Of a stretch of DNA of 64,000 nt, positions 46,724 to 56,221 are shown one piece after another; within the stretch, counting starts at the first letter, position 1; every line of letters starts with the position of its first letter. The notes beneath the pieces are model-generated. The model was given only the letters and a program-made list of their open reading frames with translations. It had not been told where the DNA came from and did no database searches. The translations under genes and the position numbers were made by a program. Source of the stretch: Labedella endophytica (GTDB lineage Bacteria > Actinomycetota > Actinomycetes > Actinomycetales > Microbacteriaceae); contig NZ_RZGZ01000005.1 of assembly GCF_003990045.1 (NCBI RefSeq), positions 142,220-206,219 of the forward strand, written 5' to 3'.

Positions 46724-47485
46724 GTGCATTCCGCCCTCATCCCCTGGCTCGACCCGGAGCACATCATTTTGCAGGCCGGTCCCTGGGCTCTGCTCGTGGT
46801 GTGCCTCATCGTGTTCGCCGAGACGGGCCTGCTCGTGGGTTTCCTGCTCCCCGGCGACACCCTGCTGATCATCACGGGGCTCTTCGCCTTCCACCCCGGT
46901 CTCGGCTTCCCGCCGTGGGTCGTAGCCCTCGCGATCGGTCTCGCCGCGTTCCTCGGAGGCGAGGTCGGGTATCTGATCGGCCACAAGGCGGGCCCGAAGA
47001 TCTTCGAACGCAAGGAATCGGGCCTCTTCAGCATCGAGAACGTCGAGCGCACGAACGCGTTCTTCACTCGCTTCGGTGGCCTCGCCGTCATCGTGGCCCG
47101 CTTCGTCCCGATCGTGCGCACCTTCGCCCCCGTCGCGGCCGGCGTCGGTCACATGGACTACCGGAAGTACACGTTCTACAACCTCATCGGTGCCGTCGTC
47201 TGGGGCGCCGGGCTCACGTTCGCCGGCTACCTGCTCGGGTACATCCCGCCGGTCGCCGACTTCGTCCGCAACTACATCGACATCATCCTGCTCGCCGCCG
47301 TCGTCCTCACCCTCGCGCCGACGATCTACCACTACGTCCAGTCGAGCCGGAAGGCCAAGCGCAAGGCGGCCGCCGGCGAAGACGTCGAGACGGACCCGAC
47401 CGAGGCCGAGGAGCTCGTGCTCGATGGCACGCTCTTCGACCAGGACAAGGACAACGACCGGCCCGGTCGCACGCGCGGCGCCTGA
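46724..47485 (+). CDS. DedA family membrane protein
   Basis: This 253-residue protein has the DedA (SNARE-associated) core: two re-entrant hydrophobic hairpins, the family stretch EVGYLIGHKAGPKIF, and FLLPGDTLL near the N-terminus; RFVPIVRTFAPVAAGVGHM is the most conserved segment. DedA proteins scramble lipids and affect membrane potential and undecaprenyl-phosphate recycling. The charged C-terminal tail (about 45 residues) ends in the sequence that is repeated downstream. GTG 46724 follows TGGAGA. Confidence 0.9.
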   Translation: MHSALIPWLDPEHIILQAGPWALLVVCLIVFAETGLLVGFLLPGDTLLIITGLFAFHPGLGFPPWVVALAIGLAAFLGGEVGYLIGHKAGPKIFERKESGLFSIENVERTNAFFTRFGGLAVIVARFVPIVRTFAPVAAGVGHMDYRKYTFYNLIGAVVWGAGLTFAGYLLGYIPPVADFVRNYIDIILLAAVVLTLAPTIYHYVQSSRKAKRKAAAGEDVETDPTEAEELVLDGTLFDQDKDNDRPGRTRGA

Positions 47486-47661
47486 CAGGCTGAATATCGT
47501 CTCGGACCGCGAGGTCCACCGGCATGGACCCGAACCACGCAAGGACCGCCGCGGTCGCACGCGCGGCGCCTGACAGGCCGAATATCGTCTCGGACCGCCA
47601 GGTCCACCGGCGTGGACCGGAACCGCGCAACGACCGCCCCTGTCGCACGCGCGGCGCCTGA
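47466..47661 (+). repeat. Tandem 88-bp repeats formed from the dedA tail
   Basis: The last 20 bases of dedA, including TGA, recur at 47554-47573 and 47642-47661. Full units 47466-47553 and 47554-47641 are about 90% identical and contain a GGTCCA...TGGACC hairpin. None of the extra copies belongs to a coding region. Confidence 0.92.
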
Positions 47662-47680
47662 CGAGGAGCATCCTCGTCAG
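47658..47680. terminator. Hairpin overlapping the CDF gene stop
   Basis: CTGACGAGGA (47658-47667), GCA loop, TCCTCGTCAG (47671-47680): a perfect 10-bp stem between convergent dedA and the CDF gene, containing the CDF stop codon at 47677-47679. Confidence 0.8.
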
Positions 47681-48585
47681 CGGTGGTGCCGCTCCTCGTG
47701 AGCCGCGTGAGCGGCGGGCTCGAGCTGGAACGTCGAGTGCTCGACGTCGAAATGCTCTGTGAGGCACTCGCCCAGGTCGTCGAGCAGCCGCCCCGTCGCA
47801 CCGTTCGAGAACACCGTCGCATCGACCACGACGTGGGCGGAGAAGACGTGGGCGCCGGAGGTGATCGCCCAGACGTGCACGTCGTGCACGTCGACGACCC
47901 CGTCCGTCTCGCGGATGTGCCGGCGGATGACCTCCACGTCGGTCCCGAGCGGCACGGACTCGTTGAGCACGCGCCACACGTCGCGGATGAGGAGAGCAGC
48001 GCGGGGCAGGATCGCCACGGCGATGAGGAGCGACGCGATCGCGTCGGCCTGCACGAAACCGGTGAGAGCGATGACGACGGCGGCGACGATGACACCGAGC
48101 GAACCGAACGTGTCGCCGAGCACCTCGAGGTAGGCGCCGCGCATGTTGAGCGAGTCCTTCGCCGACCCCCGGAGGATCAGCAGCGACGCGACGTTCGCGA
48201 TCAGACCCACGACGGCGACGATGAGCATGGGCACGGCGGCGATCTCGGTCGTCCCCGGGTCGAGGAGCCGGCGGACACCCTCGATCCCCACGCTCACGGC
48301 CACGACCGTGAGGATGAGTCCGTTCGCGAGCGCCGCGAGGATCTCGGTGCGCTGGTACCCGAAGGTGTGCCGGTCCGTGGCCGGCCGGGAGGCGATCCCG
48401 ATCGCGACGACGGCGATCACGAGTCCCGTCAGATCGGAGAACAGATGGCCGGAGTCCGCGAGGAGCGCGAGCGAGCCGGTGAGTAGTCCCCCGACGAGCT
48501 GCGCGACGAGCACGACGGCGACGATGGGGATGACGATGAGCAGCCGCGTGCGACTCGCGGCCCGGTGGGAATGATCATGCGCCAT
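47677..48585 (-). CDS. CDF family divalent cation exporter (zinc/cadmium/cobalt type)
   Basis: This 302-residue protein has six helices. The metal site of helix II is ADSGHLFSDLTG, and of helix V EVLGDTFGSLG, a CzcD-like combination; His-rich ends (MAHDHSH and EERHHR) are common metal buffers. Export of zinc or related ions in exchange for protons is expected. TAGGCT lies 6 nt before the ATG. Confidence 0.9.
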   Translation of the reverse strand: MAHDHSHRAASRTRLLIVIPIVAVVLVAQLVGGLLTGSLALLADSGHLFSDLTGLVIAVVAIGIASRPATDRHTFGYQRTEILAALANGLILTVVAVSVGIEGVRRLLDPGTTEIAAVPMLIVAVVGLIANVASLLILRGSAKDSLNMRGAYLEVLGDTFGSLGVIVAAVVIALTGFVQADAIASLLIAVAILPRAALLIRDVWRVLNESVPLGTDVEVIRRHIRETDGVVDVHDVHVWAITSGAHVFSAHVVVDATVFSNGATGRLLDDLGECLTEHFDVEHSTFQLEPAAHAAHEERHHR

Positions 48586-48591
48586 GCGACC

Positions 48592-48597
48592 AGCCTA
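48592..48597 (-). promoter_or_regulatory. Leaderless promoter -10 box for the CDF gene
   Basis: TAGGCT, GGTCGC, ATG: the same 15-base string as at the FAH gene start. Confidence 0.55.
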
Positions 48598-48692
48598 GAC
48601 GCTCCGCGGGAGGGAGGAACGCCCGATCAGCTATAAGAAATGATCGTCGTTCCCATTATCGGCAGCCCGTGGTCGACCGCGCGAGACCCCGC

Positions 48693-49310
48693 TCAGTACG
48701 CGCGGGAGTCGAGGATCGCGCTGAGGGCGGGGATCGCGTCGGCGAACGCCCGCGCCCGGTGCGAGACGGCGTTCTTCTCGTCCGCCGAGAGCTCGGCCGC
48801 CGTGCGGGTCTCGCCCTCCGGCAGGAAGACGGGGTCGTAGCCGAAGCCCCCCTCGCCGCCCGGCTCGGTCGCGAGCGCTCCGGGCCAGACGCCGACGGCC
48901 ACCGCCTCGTGCTCCGGCGCGCCATCGGGGCCCGGGACGACGATCGCGATGTGGCACTCGAAGCGGGCCGCGCGCGCGGACACCGCGATATCCTGCACCT
49001 GGGCGAGGAGGAGATCGCGGTTCGCGACGTCTCCCCTGCCCGGTCCGGCCCACCGCGCCGAGAAGATCCCGGGGGCTCCGCCGAGCACGTCCACACAGAT
49101 GCCGCTGTCGTCGGCGAGGGACACCCGACCGGTCACCTGGGCGGCGGTCCGGGCTTTGATGAGTGCGTTCTCCGTGAAGCTCAGGCCGTCCTCGACGGGC
49201 TCGGGGCCGTCGTAGGCGATCACCGTCACCCCGGGCAGGGTCGCTTCGATGATGCGCTGGAATTCGGCGACCTTGTGCGCGTTGTGCGTCGCGAGGACGA
49301 TCTCCGTCAC
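48693..49310 (-). CDS. rdgB: Non-canonical purine NTP pyrophosphatase (RdgB/HAM1)
   Basis: This 205-residue house-cleaning enzyme removes dITP, ITP and XTP. Family blocks are [15 protein letters not shown] at the start, [26 protein letters not shown], and the end [17 protein letters not shown] 49310 overlaps the rph stop (GTGA). It is the last gene of murI-rph-rdgB. Confidence 0.96.
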   Translation of the reverse strand: MTEIVLATHNAHKVAEFQRIIEATLPGVTVIAYDGPEPVEDGLSFTENALIKARTAAQVTGRVSLADDSGICVDVLGGAPGIFSARWAGPGRGDVANRDLLLAQVQDIAVSARAARFECHIAIVVPGPDGAPEHEAVAVGVWPGALATEPGGEGGFGYDPVFLPEGETRTAAELSADEKNAVSHRARAFADAIPALSAILDSRAY

Positions 49311-50053
49311 GCGGACGCCTGCGCCTGCAGGATCGAGCGCTGGATGGCCGCGAGCTCGGAGGTCCCCGCGAGGGCCAGGTCCAGGAGCGAGTCGAGCTCG
49401 GCGCGATCGAACGGGGCGGCCTCGGCGGTTCCCTGCACCTCGACGAACTGGCCGCGGCCCGTGACGACGACGTTCATGTCGGTCTCCGCGCGCACGTCCT
49501 CGACGTACGGCAGGTCGAGCATGGGAACCCGGTCGATGATGCCGACGGACACGGCGGCCACACTGTCGGTGAGGGGCACGGCGTTCTTCCCGATGAACTT
49601 CTGCTCGCGGGCCCAGGTGATGGCGTCGGCGAGGGCGACGTAGGCCCCCGTGATCGCGGCCGTGCGGGTGCCGCCGTCGGCTTGGAGCACGTCGCAGTCG
49701 ATCACGACGGTGTTCTCGCCGAGCGCCTTCGTGTCGATGACGGCCCGCAGGCTCCGGCCGATGAGGCGGGAGATCTCGTGCGTCCGCCCCCCGACGCGTC
49801 CCTTGACGGACTCGCGGTCCATCCGGCTGTTCGTGGAGCGCGGCAGCATCGCGTACTCCGCGGTCACCCAGCCCTTGCCTTTGCCCTGCAGCCACCGCGG
49901 CACGCCGTTCGTGAAGGAGGCGGTGCAGAGCACCTTCGTGCGCCCGAACGAGATGAGGGCGGACCCCTCGGCCTGCTCGCTCCAGCCTCGCTCGATCGTC
50001 ACGGGGCGGAGCTGATCGGGCGTGCGCCCGTCGGCGCGGATGATGTCGGTCAC
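49307..50053 (-). CDS. rph: Ribonuclease PH
   Basis: This 248-residue phosphorolytic 3'-exonuclease trims tRNA 3' ends. Blocks include [19 protein letters not shown] at the start, [36 protein letters not shown] and the catalytic [22 protein letters not shown] 50053 follows AGGAG, and its start overlaps the murI stop by 4 bp. Confidence 0.97.
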   Translation of the reverse strand: MTDIIRADGRTPDQLRPVTIERGWSEQAEGSALISFGRTKVLCTASFTNGVPRWLQGKGKGWVTAEYAMLPRSTNSRMDRESVKGRVGGRTHEISRLIGRSLRAVIDTKALGENTVVIDCDVLQADGGTRTAAITGAYVALADAITWAREQKFIGKNAVPLTDSVAAVSVGIIDRVPMLDLPYVEDVRAETDMNVVVTGRGQFVEVQGTAEAAPFDRAELDSLLDLALAGTSELAAIQRSILQAQASA

Positions 50054-50895
50054 GGAGTGCTCCTCGATGCTGATGGAAGGGTGGAGAGGTCGATCGCGCC
50101 CGTCTGGACGAGGTCGACGCGGTCGATCTCACGCCCGAGCAGGCGGTTCGCGAGATCGCGGAAATCGTCGGCGCTGTTTCCGGTCGCCTCGTAGCGTCGC
50201 GTCGGAGGCTCGAGCGATTCGCGCTCAAGCCGGCGGGAGACGAGCTCGCGGTAGACGTTGTTGGCGGTCTCCGAGTCGCTCGACACGAGGGTGACGTCGG
50301 GGCCCATGACGTAGGAGATGGCGCCCTTCAGGAACGGGTAATGGGTGCAGCCGAGCACGAGGGTGTCGACGCCCGCGTGCCGGAGGGGTGCGAGGTACTC
50401 CTCCGCGACGTCCAGGACCTCGGACCCGGTCGTCACACCGTTCTCCACGAACTCGACGAACCGCGGGCACGCCTGCGTGAACAGCTCGAGGTGGGGAGCC
50501 GCCGCGAACGCGTCCTCGTAGGCCCGCGAGTTGATCGTGCCGACGGTGCCGATGACCCCCACGCGCCGGTTCCGGGTCGCCGCGACGGCCGTCCGCACGG
50601 CGGGCTGGATGACCTCCACGACCGGCACGTCGTAGCGCTCCCGCGCATCGCGCAGCATCGCGGCGGAGGCGGTGTTGCAGGCGATCACGAGCATCTTCAC
50701 GCCCTGGGCGACCAGATCGTCGAGCACCTCGAGCGCATAGCGACGCACGTCGGCGATCGGCTTCGGCCCGTAGGGCGAGCGGGCGGTGTCTCCGATGTAG
50801 AGGATCGATTCGCGCGGCAGCTGATCGTGGATCGCGCGCGCGACGGTGAGCCCACCGACCCCAGAGTCGAAGATCCCGATCGGTGCATCCGTCAC
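50050..50895 (-). CDS. murI: Glutamate racemase
   Basis: This 281-residue enzyme makes D-glutamate for peptidoglycan. The opening [17 protein letters not shown] and the two catalytic cysteines in [10 protein letters not shown] and LGCTHYPFL are present. GTG 50895 is chosen because TAGGCT stands 8 nt before it; the longer frame runs into the divergent pncB promoter. Confidence 0.96.
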   Translation of the reverse strand: MTDAPIGIFDSGVGGLTVARAIHDQLPRESILYIGDTARSPYGPKPIADVRRYALEVLDDLVAQGVKMLVIACNTASAAMLRDARERYDVPVVEVIQPAVRTAVAATRNRRVGVIGTVGTINSRAYEDAFAAAPHLELFTQACPRFVEFVENGVTTGSEVLDVAEEYLAPLRHAGVDTLVLGCTHYPFLKGAISYVMGPDVTLVSSDSETANNVYRELVSRRLERESLEPPTRRYEATGNSADDFRDLANRLLGREIDRVDLVQTGAIDLSTLPSASRSTP

Positions 50896-50903
50896 GATCG
50901 ACA

Positions 50904-50940
50904 AGCCTAGCCGCGTCCCGGGGTCCTCGCGTCGTAGGCT
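50904..50940. promoter_or_regulatory. Divergent leaderless promoters of murI and pncB
   Basis: TAGGCT on the minus strand (50904-50909, 8 nt before murI) and TAGGCT on the plus strand (50935-50940, 6 nt before pncB). The two -10 boxes are 25 bp apart, so their -35 regions must overlap. Confidence 0.6.
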
Positions 50941-50946
50941 GACGGG

Positions 50947-52248
50947 GTGAGCGACTCCACAGCCCTGCACACCGACCGGTACGAACTGACGATGGTCGAC
51001 GCGGCCATCGCGAACGGAACGGCCTACCGGGACGCGGTCTTCGAGACCTTCGCCCGCCGACTCCCGGGCGCCCGCCGCTACGGCGTCGTCGCCGGCACGG
51101 GCCGACTCGTCGAGGCGATCATGCGCTTCCGCTTCCACGATGAGGAGCTCACCTGGCTCGCCGAGGCCGGAGTCGTCCGGCCCGCGACCATCGACTGGCT
51201 CGCCGACTACCGGTTCTCGGGGTCCGTGTGGGGGTATCGGGAGGGAGAGGTCTACTTCCCCGGGTCCCCCGTGCTCGTCGTCGAATCGAGCTTCGCTGAG
51301 GGTGTCGTGCTCGAGACCCTCGCGCTCAGCGTGCTCAACTACGACTCGGCCGTCGCGAACGCCGCCACCCGCATGGTCACGGCGGCCGGCGGCCGGCCCC
51401 TCGCCGAGATGGGCTCCCGCCGCGCCCACGAGGGAGCCGCGGTCGCTGCCGCCCGGGCCGCGTTCATCGCGGGCTTCGGCGCCACGAGCAATCTCGAGGC
51501 CGGACGGACATGGGGCATTCCCACGATGGGAACGGCCGCGCACGCGTTCACGCTCCTGCACGACTCCGAGGAGGACGCTTTCCGCGCCCAGGTCGACGCC
51601 CTCGGTGCCGGCACGACCCTTCTCGTCGACACCTACGACATCCCCACCGCCATCGACACCGCGGTGCGCGTGGCGGGACCGGGACTCGGGGCCGTCCGCC
51701 TCGACTCGGGAGACCTCCCGACGCTCGTGGTCGAGGTGCGGGAGCAGCTCGACCGGCTCGGTGCCCACGACACCCGGATCACCGTGACGAACGATCTCGA
51801 CGAGTACTCCATCGCGGGATTGTCCGGCTCCCCCGTCGACTCGTACGGCGTCGGAACCTCCCTCGTGACAGGGTCGGGCTCACCCGCGGCCGGAATGGTC
51901 TACAAGCTCGTCGCTCATCGGAACGACGACGGCGAGTGGGTCTCGGTCGCGAAGGCCTCCGTCGACAAGGTCTCCCTCGGCGGCCGCAAGCGCGCCTACC
52001 GTCGCTTCGGACCGAACGGGCTCGCCGTCTCCGAGATCGTCCGCACGTCGCCGGCCGGATCGGTCCAAGCGGACGAGCGCGAACTCCTGACCCCGCTCCT
52101 CGACGGCGGCGAACCCGTCGAGGGCGTCATGGGTGCCGCCGGGGTCACGGCCGCCCGTTCGCATCGCGAGAAGGCGGTCGCGGAACTGCCGGCGGAGGCG
52201 TTCCGGCTCACGCGCGGCGAACCGGCGCTGCCCACCATCTACGAATGA
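50947..52248 (+). CDS. pncB: Nicotinate phosphoribosyltransferase
   Basis: This 433-residue NAD-salvage enzyme uses nicotinate and PRPP. Family blocks are [35 protein letters not shown] at the start, [32 protein letters not shown], and [12 protein letters not shown] 50947 has TAGGCT 6 nt upstream. It is divergent from murI and ends in a hairpin. Confidence 0.93.
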   Translation: MSDSTALHTDRYELTMVDAAIANGTAYRDAVFETFARRLPGARRYGVVAGTGRLVEAIMRFRFHDEELTWLAEAGVVRPATIDWLADYRFSGSVWGYREGEVYFPGSPVLVVESSFAEGVVLETLALSVLNYDSAVANAATRMVTAAGGRPLAEMGSRRAHEGAAVAAARAAFIAGFGATSNLEAGRTWGIPTMGTAAHAFTLLHDSEEDAFRAQVDALGAGTTLLVDTYDIPTAIDTAVRVAGPGLGAVRLDSGDLPTLVVEVREQLDRLGAHDTRITVTNDLDEYSIAGLSGSPVDSYGVGTSLVTGSGSPAAGMVYKLVAHRNDDGEWVSVAKASVDKVSLGGRKRAYRRFGPNGLAVSEIVRTSPAGSVQADERELLTPLLDGGEPVEGVMGAAGVTAARSHREKAVAELPAEAFRLTRGEPALPTIYE

Positions 52249-52249
52249 A

Positions 52250-52274
52250 CCGCCGGCGGATGATCCGCCGGCGG
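52250..52274. terminator. Bidirectional terminator after pncB
   Basis: CCGCCGGCGGA, a 3-nt loop TGA, then TCCGCCGGCGG: an 11-bp stem placed between convergent pncB and the DUF3039 gene. Confidence 0.85.
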
Positions 52275-52308
52275 ACCGTGTGCGGACGACCGATGGCGTC
52301 GTCCGAGC

Positions 52309-52599
52309 TCAGTCCTTCTTGAGCTTCTCGTAGACATCTTTGCACTGCGGGCACACGGGGAACTTCTCCGGGTCGCGACCCGGAGTCCACTTCTTGCCGC
52401 ACAGCGCGCGCACGGGCTTGCCCGAGAGCGCCGACTCCATGATCTTCTCCTTGCGCACGTAGTGCGAGAAGCGCTCGTGATCGCCCGGCTCGACGACCTC
52501 GTCGGAGAGGAGCTTCTCGAGTTCGCGATCGAGGACGGACGTGGAGCCGCCGTCCGGCGTGCCCGAGGGATCCATGGTGCTGAAAATGACCGTCTGCAT
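52309..52599 (-). CDS. DUF3039 family small protein
   Basis: This 96-residue protein has the family core RFSHYVRKEKIMESALSGKPVRALCGKKWTPGRDPEKFPVCPQCKDVYE, with one Cys followed by CxxC and so a probable zinc ribbon. DUF3039 is confined largely to actinobacteria and has no known role. The ATG is preceded by TAGAAT at 6 nt. Downstream is the pncB terminator. Confidence 0.85.
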   Translation of the reverse strand: MQTVIFSTMDPSGTPDGGSTSVLDRELEKLLSDEVVEPGDHERFSHYVRKEKIMESALSGKPVRALCGKKWTPGRDPEKFPVCPQCKDVYEKLKKD

Positions 52600-52670
52600 G
52601 CGCCCATTCTACGACCGACCGGAGGCGATCGGCCCGGAGCGGACGATGCACGACGCTGGAGTGGGCGAGG

Positions 52671-54242
52671 TCAGACGCTCGTGGCGAACCCGACGATCTC
52701 CGGGCCCCGCCGATCGAACACGCGCCCTCCGATGAGCACGCCCGCGATGAGGACGACGATGCCGGTGCCGAGACCGCACAGCAGGGCCGTGAGGTGCCAC
52801 ATCGGCGACTCGACGAGCGCGCGCACGGCGAACCAGATGGTCGGAGCCGAGAGCACGAGCGTGCCGACGAGGCTCACGGACTGCGAGACGACGGCGGAGC
52901 CACCGCTCGACTGCGGCTGCTGGAACGGACTGTCGCCCGGGAGCACGGCGGCGTAGGGCAGCCGCGCGGAGACGATGGCCGACAGCCCGACCCCCACGAG
53001 AAGGAGGCACGAGCCGATCCCGACCACGGAAGGGAACACGCGCCAGTCGCCAAACACCATGGCCGTCAACGCCGATCCTCCGACGATGAGCACGGAACCG
53101 ATGAGGAGGATCGGGACGGTGCGTCCGAGCCGATCGGCCCATCCCCGCACGCCCGAGGAGACGTGCAGCCAGACCGCGCTCGAGTCCAGGGCGAGGTCGT
53201 TGTGCAGGGACCAGCCGAGGAAGAGGCACATGACCGGCAACGGGAGGAGGGCCAGTGGCTGGGCCGGAACACCGGCGACGAGCAGCGGCGCGATCATGAG
53301 GAAGGGGACGACGGGGATGATGAGCAGTGGGGCGAGGTAGCGCGAGTCCCTCGACCAGTAGGTAAGGCTGCGCGCGGCGATGACTCCGACCGGTCCGGCC
53401 GGGAGCGCGTCGAACCATCCGAGGCCACCGAAGCTCTTCGTCGGAGCCTCTCGCACGGGCGAGACGACGAGCTTCGCGACGAGGCGACGCCACGCCAGCC
53501 AGAGCAGGGCGACGGTGATCAGCGCGATAGCGGTCTTGAGCACCGCCCCACCCACGTCGCCAGTCGCCGCATCACCGGGTGCCGACCAGACGGCGCCGAA
53601 CGGCGTCCAGCTCACGATCGAGGCCGCGCGACCGAAGACGCTGAGTCCCGCGTTGCCCCAGTCCATGCTCGCGAGGAGCGCGATCGCTGGCAGCACCAGG
53701 ACGAGGACGAGCAGCCACAGCATGCCCGTGAACTCACGGGTGCGTCGGTGGGACAGGAAGACCGAGCCCACGGCGATGACGACGCGACTCGCGAGGACGC
53801 ACGTCGCCACGGCGACGAATGCGCAGACGACCGCGAAGAACACCGGCAGCCCACCGCGCGACCAGGTCACGACCGTCGCGAGGCTCAGGACGGCCACGAC
53901 GATCGCCGGCACGCTGAGGAGCGCCGAGAGGGCGAGCCCCACGGCCAGTCGACCGGGTTCGAGGCCGAACAGTGCGAAGGAGCGAGGATCCATCGGATCC
54001 TCCAACCGGAACAGGAGCGGCACCGTCGCGAAGCCGAGCACGACGAACGAACCGGCGACGACGAGCAGGTCGCGCACGTTCCCGGCCTCGGCGAAACGCA
54101 GGCCGAACAGGCCGAGACCGAGGATCCACACGACGGCGATCCCGAGACCGATGCCGAGCAGGAGTCCGATCATCTGCCTCGGCGTCCGCTTCAGGGCGCC
54201 GAGGATCGACTGGAGCCTCAGCCGGAGAAGCTGTGCAACCAT
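52671..54242 (-). CDS. ABC-2 type transporter permease
   Basis: This 523-residue protein has about twelve to fourteen hydrophobic segments, too many for a single standard ABC-2 domain, so it may be a fused double permease. ATG 54242 overlaps the ATPase gene end by 25 bp, so the two are coupled. The substrate is unknown; the large hydrophobic permease resembles exporters of the multidrug or lantibiotic type. Confidence 0.8.
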   Translation of the reverse strand: MVAQLLRLRLQSILGALKRTPRQMIGLLLGIGLGIAVVWILGLGLFGLRFAEAGNVRDLLVVAGSFVVLGFATVPLLFRLEDPMDPRSFALFGLEPGRLAVGLALSALLSVPAIVVAVLSLATVVTWSRGGLPVFFAVVCAFVAVATCVLASRVVIAVGSVFLSHRRTREFTGMLWLLVLVLVLPAIALLASMDWGNAGLSVFGRAASIVSWTPFGAVWSAPGDAATGDVGGAVLKTAIALITVALLWLAWRRLVAKLVVSPVREAPTKSFGGLGWFDALPAGPVGVIAARSLTYWSRDSRYLAPLLIIPVVPFLMIAPLLVAGVPAQPLALLPLPVMCLFLGWSLHNDLALDSSAVWLHVSSGVRGWADRLGRTVPILLIGSVLIVGGSALTAMVFGDWRVFPSVVGIGSCLLLVGVGLSAIVSARLPYAAVLPGDSPFQQPQSSGGSAVVSQSVSLVGTLVLSAPTIWFAVRALVESPMWHLTALLCGLGTGIVVLIAGVLIGGRVFDRRGPEIVGFATSV

Positions 54243-56209
54243 TCCATCCCCTCCGCAGCCCGTCGTCCGCCAGCGAGCTCGAGGAAGCGTTCCTCGAGCG
54301 ACACCGGTCCGCGCACGTCGGCGACGGGTCCGGCGGCGAGGACCTGGCCCTCGACGATGATCGCGACGTGGTCGCAGACACGCTGGATGAAGTCCATGCT
54401 GTGACTCGAGAGCACGACGGTGCCGCCGTTGCCCACGTAGACGCGCAGGATCTCGACGACCTTGGCCGCGGAGACCGGGTCGACCGACTCGAACGGTTCG
54501 TCGAGGACGAGGACGCGGGGCGAGTGGATCATCGCCGCCGCGAGCGACACCTTCTTGACCATGCCGGCCGAGTAGTCGGACACGAGCCGCCCCATCGCGT
54601 CCTCGAGGCCGAAGACGCGCGCGAGGTCCTCGACCCGTCCCCTGACGACGTCGCCGCTCAGCCCGCGGAGGGTGCCGGCGTAGTAGAGGAGTTGCGCACC
54701 CGTGAGCCGGTCGAAGACACGCAGGCGATCGGGAAGCACACCGATCGTGCGCTTCGCCGCCGCCGGGTCCGCCCACACGTCGATGCCGTTGACGGTGACC
54801 GATCCGGCATCGGGTCGGAGCAGTCCCGTGATCATCGAGAGAGTCGTGGTCTTCCCCGCCCCGTTCGGGCCGACGATCCCGTAGAAGGATCCCGCCCGCA
54901 CCTCGAGGTCGAGCGCGTCCACCGCCCGCGTGTCGCCGAAGGTCTTCGTGAGCCCACGCACGCTCAGGACGGTGCCGTGCTCGACGGCGTCGGCGTCCTC
55001 CTCGCCGTCGTTCGCAGCCGAGATGGCGTCATCGCTCGCCGGACCCGCAGCGGTCTCACTCTCGGGCTCGACGATGCGCTTCGCCTCGGGAACACGCTCA
55101 GTATCGGCATCGGCATCGGGCTCGAGCAGAGCGGAGGATGCGGTCGTCGAGGATTCGTCGGGCTCCACTGCCTGGTCCCGCTCGGATCGGGCGGCGACGG
55201 CGCGGCGCAGCCGTTCGACGAAACCGCCGGTGCGCGGTGGCGTCGCGGAACCGATGGTCGACGACGGGCGACCCGTCTCCGACTGAGCCTTGGGTTCCAC
55301 CTCGTTCTCCGGCTCCGGGGCTCCGACCGTGAGCGACTCGTCCGCGTCCGCCTCGACCGGAGGGTCGTCCGTCGCTGCAGCCGCGGTCTCGCGGGGAGTT
55401 GCGATCTCGATCGTGCGGTCCTCATCGGCCGCCTGGTCGCCATCGAGCACCGAGACCTGCTCGGACGCCACGACCCTCTCGACGGGACCGTTCTGCTCGA
55501 CATCGGTCTGCTCGACGGGAGCGTTCTGCTCATGGGCGCGTGCGAATGCGGCGGCGGCCTCGGCCGCGGAGAGCGGAGGAAGTGGGGGCAGCGGAGGAAC
55601 AGGAGGCAGCGGAGGAACAGACGATGCGCCCGACGCCGGGGGGCCGACGATCTCCGGCTCGACGGCCACCTCGTTCCGGGCTGCCTCGTCCGCCGCTGCA
55701 GCCTCGGCCGCTACGGCCTCGGCTGCCGCAGCTGCCGCTGCCTCCTTGGCGGCCTTCCGTCGCGCGGCGGCGGCCTTCGCGGCGGCCGACCTCACGGGGT
55801 CCGGGGTGCGCTTCGGCCTGGCCGCCGTCGACTTCTTGGCAGCCGGCTTCTTCGCGGCGGGCTTCCGGGGTGCAGGGGGACGCGTCGCGCCGGCCGATCG
55901 GCTCCCCGAGGAGGACACCGGCTCCGCGATCGAGTCGGTCGAATCGGCGGACGCCGCCGCGCTCTGTGAACGATTGGTGGAAGGGGTGGACGCGCCGGGT
56001 GCCGAGGAGGACGATGAGGTCCGTGCAGCATTCACGGCAACATCCGTCGCGGGTACGTCCACCTCGCCCGTGGATGTCATCCCACCCTGGGGCGGGTCCT
56101 GTACGGCTGCCGCCGACTCCTCGCCCTCCCGCGGCGCGGCTGCCGCGGTCTGCTCGGAAGGGACCGACGGAGCCGTGCCGTCGTCGTTCTGAGAGGGTTC
56201 GGAAGTCAC
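54218..56209 (-). CDS. ABC transporter ATP-binding protein with about 410-residue disordered N-terminal extension
   Basis: This 663-residue protein has its ABC domain only in the last 250 residues (from HGTVLSVRGLTKTF): Walker A GPNGAGKTT, signature YSAGMVKKVSLA (SAGM in place of SGGM), Walker B VLVLDEPFESVD and H-loop SSHSMD. The 410 residues ahead are low-complexity: acidic and Ser/Ala-rich, then a Lys/Ala block (KPAAKKPAAKKST), an Ala run and a PPLPPVPPLPPLPPL stretch. GTG 56209 has TAGGTT 6 nt upstream, so the extension is expected to be translated. It is coupled with the permease gene. Confidence 0.85.
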   Translation of the reverse strand: MTSEPSQNDDGTAPSVPSEQTAAAAPREGEESAAAVQDPPQGGMTSTGEVDVPATDVAVNAARTSSSSSAPGASTPSTNRSQSAAASADSTDSIAEPVSSSGSRSAGATRPPAPRKPAAKKPAAKKSTAARPKRTPDPVRSAAAKAAAARRKAAKEAAAAAAAEAVAAEAAAADEAARNEVAVEPEIVGPPASGASSVPPLPPVPPLPPLPPLSAAEAAAAFARAHEQNAPVEQTDVEQNGPVERVVASEQVSVLDGDQAADEDRTIEIATPRETAAAATDDPPVEADADESLTVGAPEPENEVEPKAQSETGRPSSTIGSATPPRTGGFVERLRRAVAARSERDQAVEPDESSTTASSALLEPDADADTERVPEAKRIVEPESETAAGPASDDAISAANDGEEDADAVEHGTVLSVRGLTKTFGDTRAVDALDLEVRAGSFYGIVGPNGAGKTTTLSMITGLLRPDAGSVTVNGIDVWADPAAAKRTIGVLPDRLRVFDRLTGAQLLYYAGTLRGLSGDVVRGRVEDLARVFGLEDAMGRLVSDYSAGMVKKVSLAAAMIHSPRVLVLDEPFESVDPVSAAKVVEILRVYVGNGGTVVLSSHSMDFIQRVCDHVAIIVEGQVLAAGPVADVRGPVSLEERFLELAGGRRAAEGMEWLHSFSG

Positions 56210-56215
56210 TCGTCA

Positions 56216-56221
56216 AACCTA
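56216..56221 (-). promoter_or_regulatory. Leaderless promoter -10 box for the long-headed ABC ATPase
   Basis: TAGGTT, TGACGA, then GTG 56209. It supports translation of the whole N-terminal extension. Confidence 0.55.

Noticed and set aside
47466..47661. CRISPR or REP-element array
   Set aside because: Units are head to tail without spacers and begin inside dedA; only two and a bit copies.
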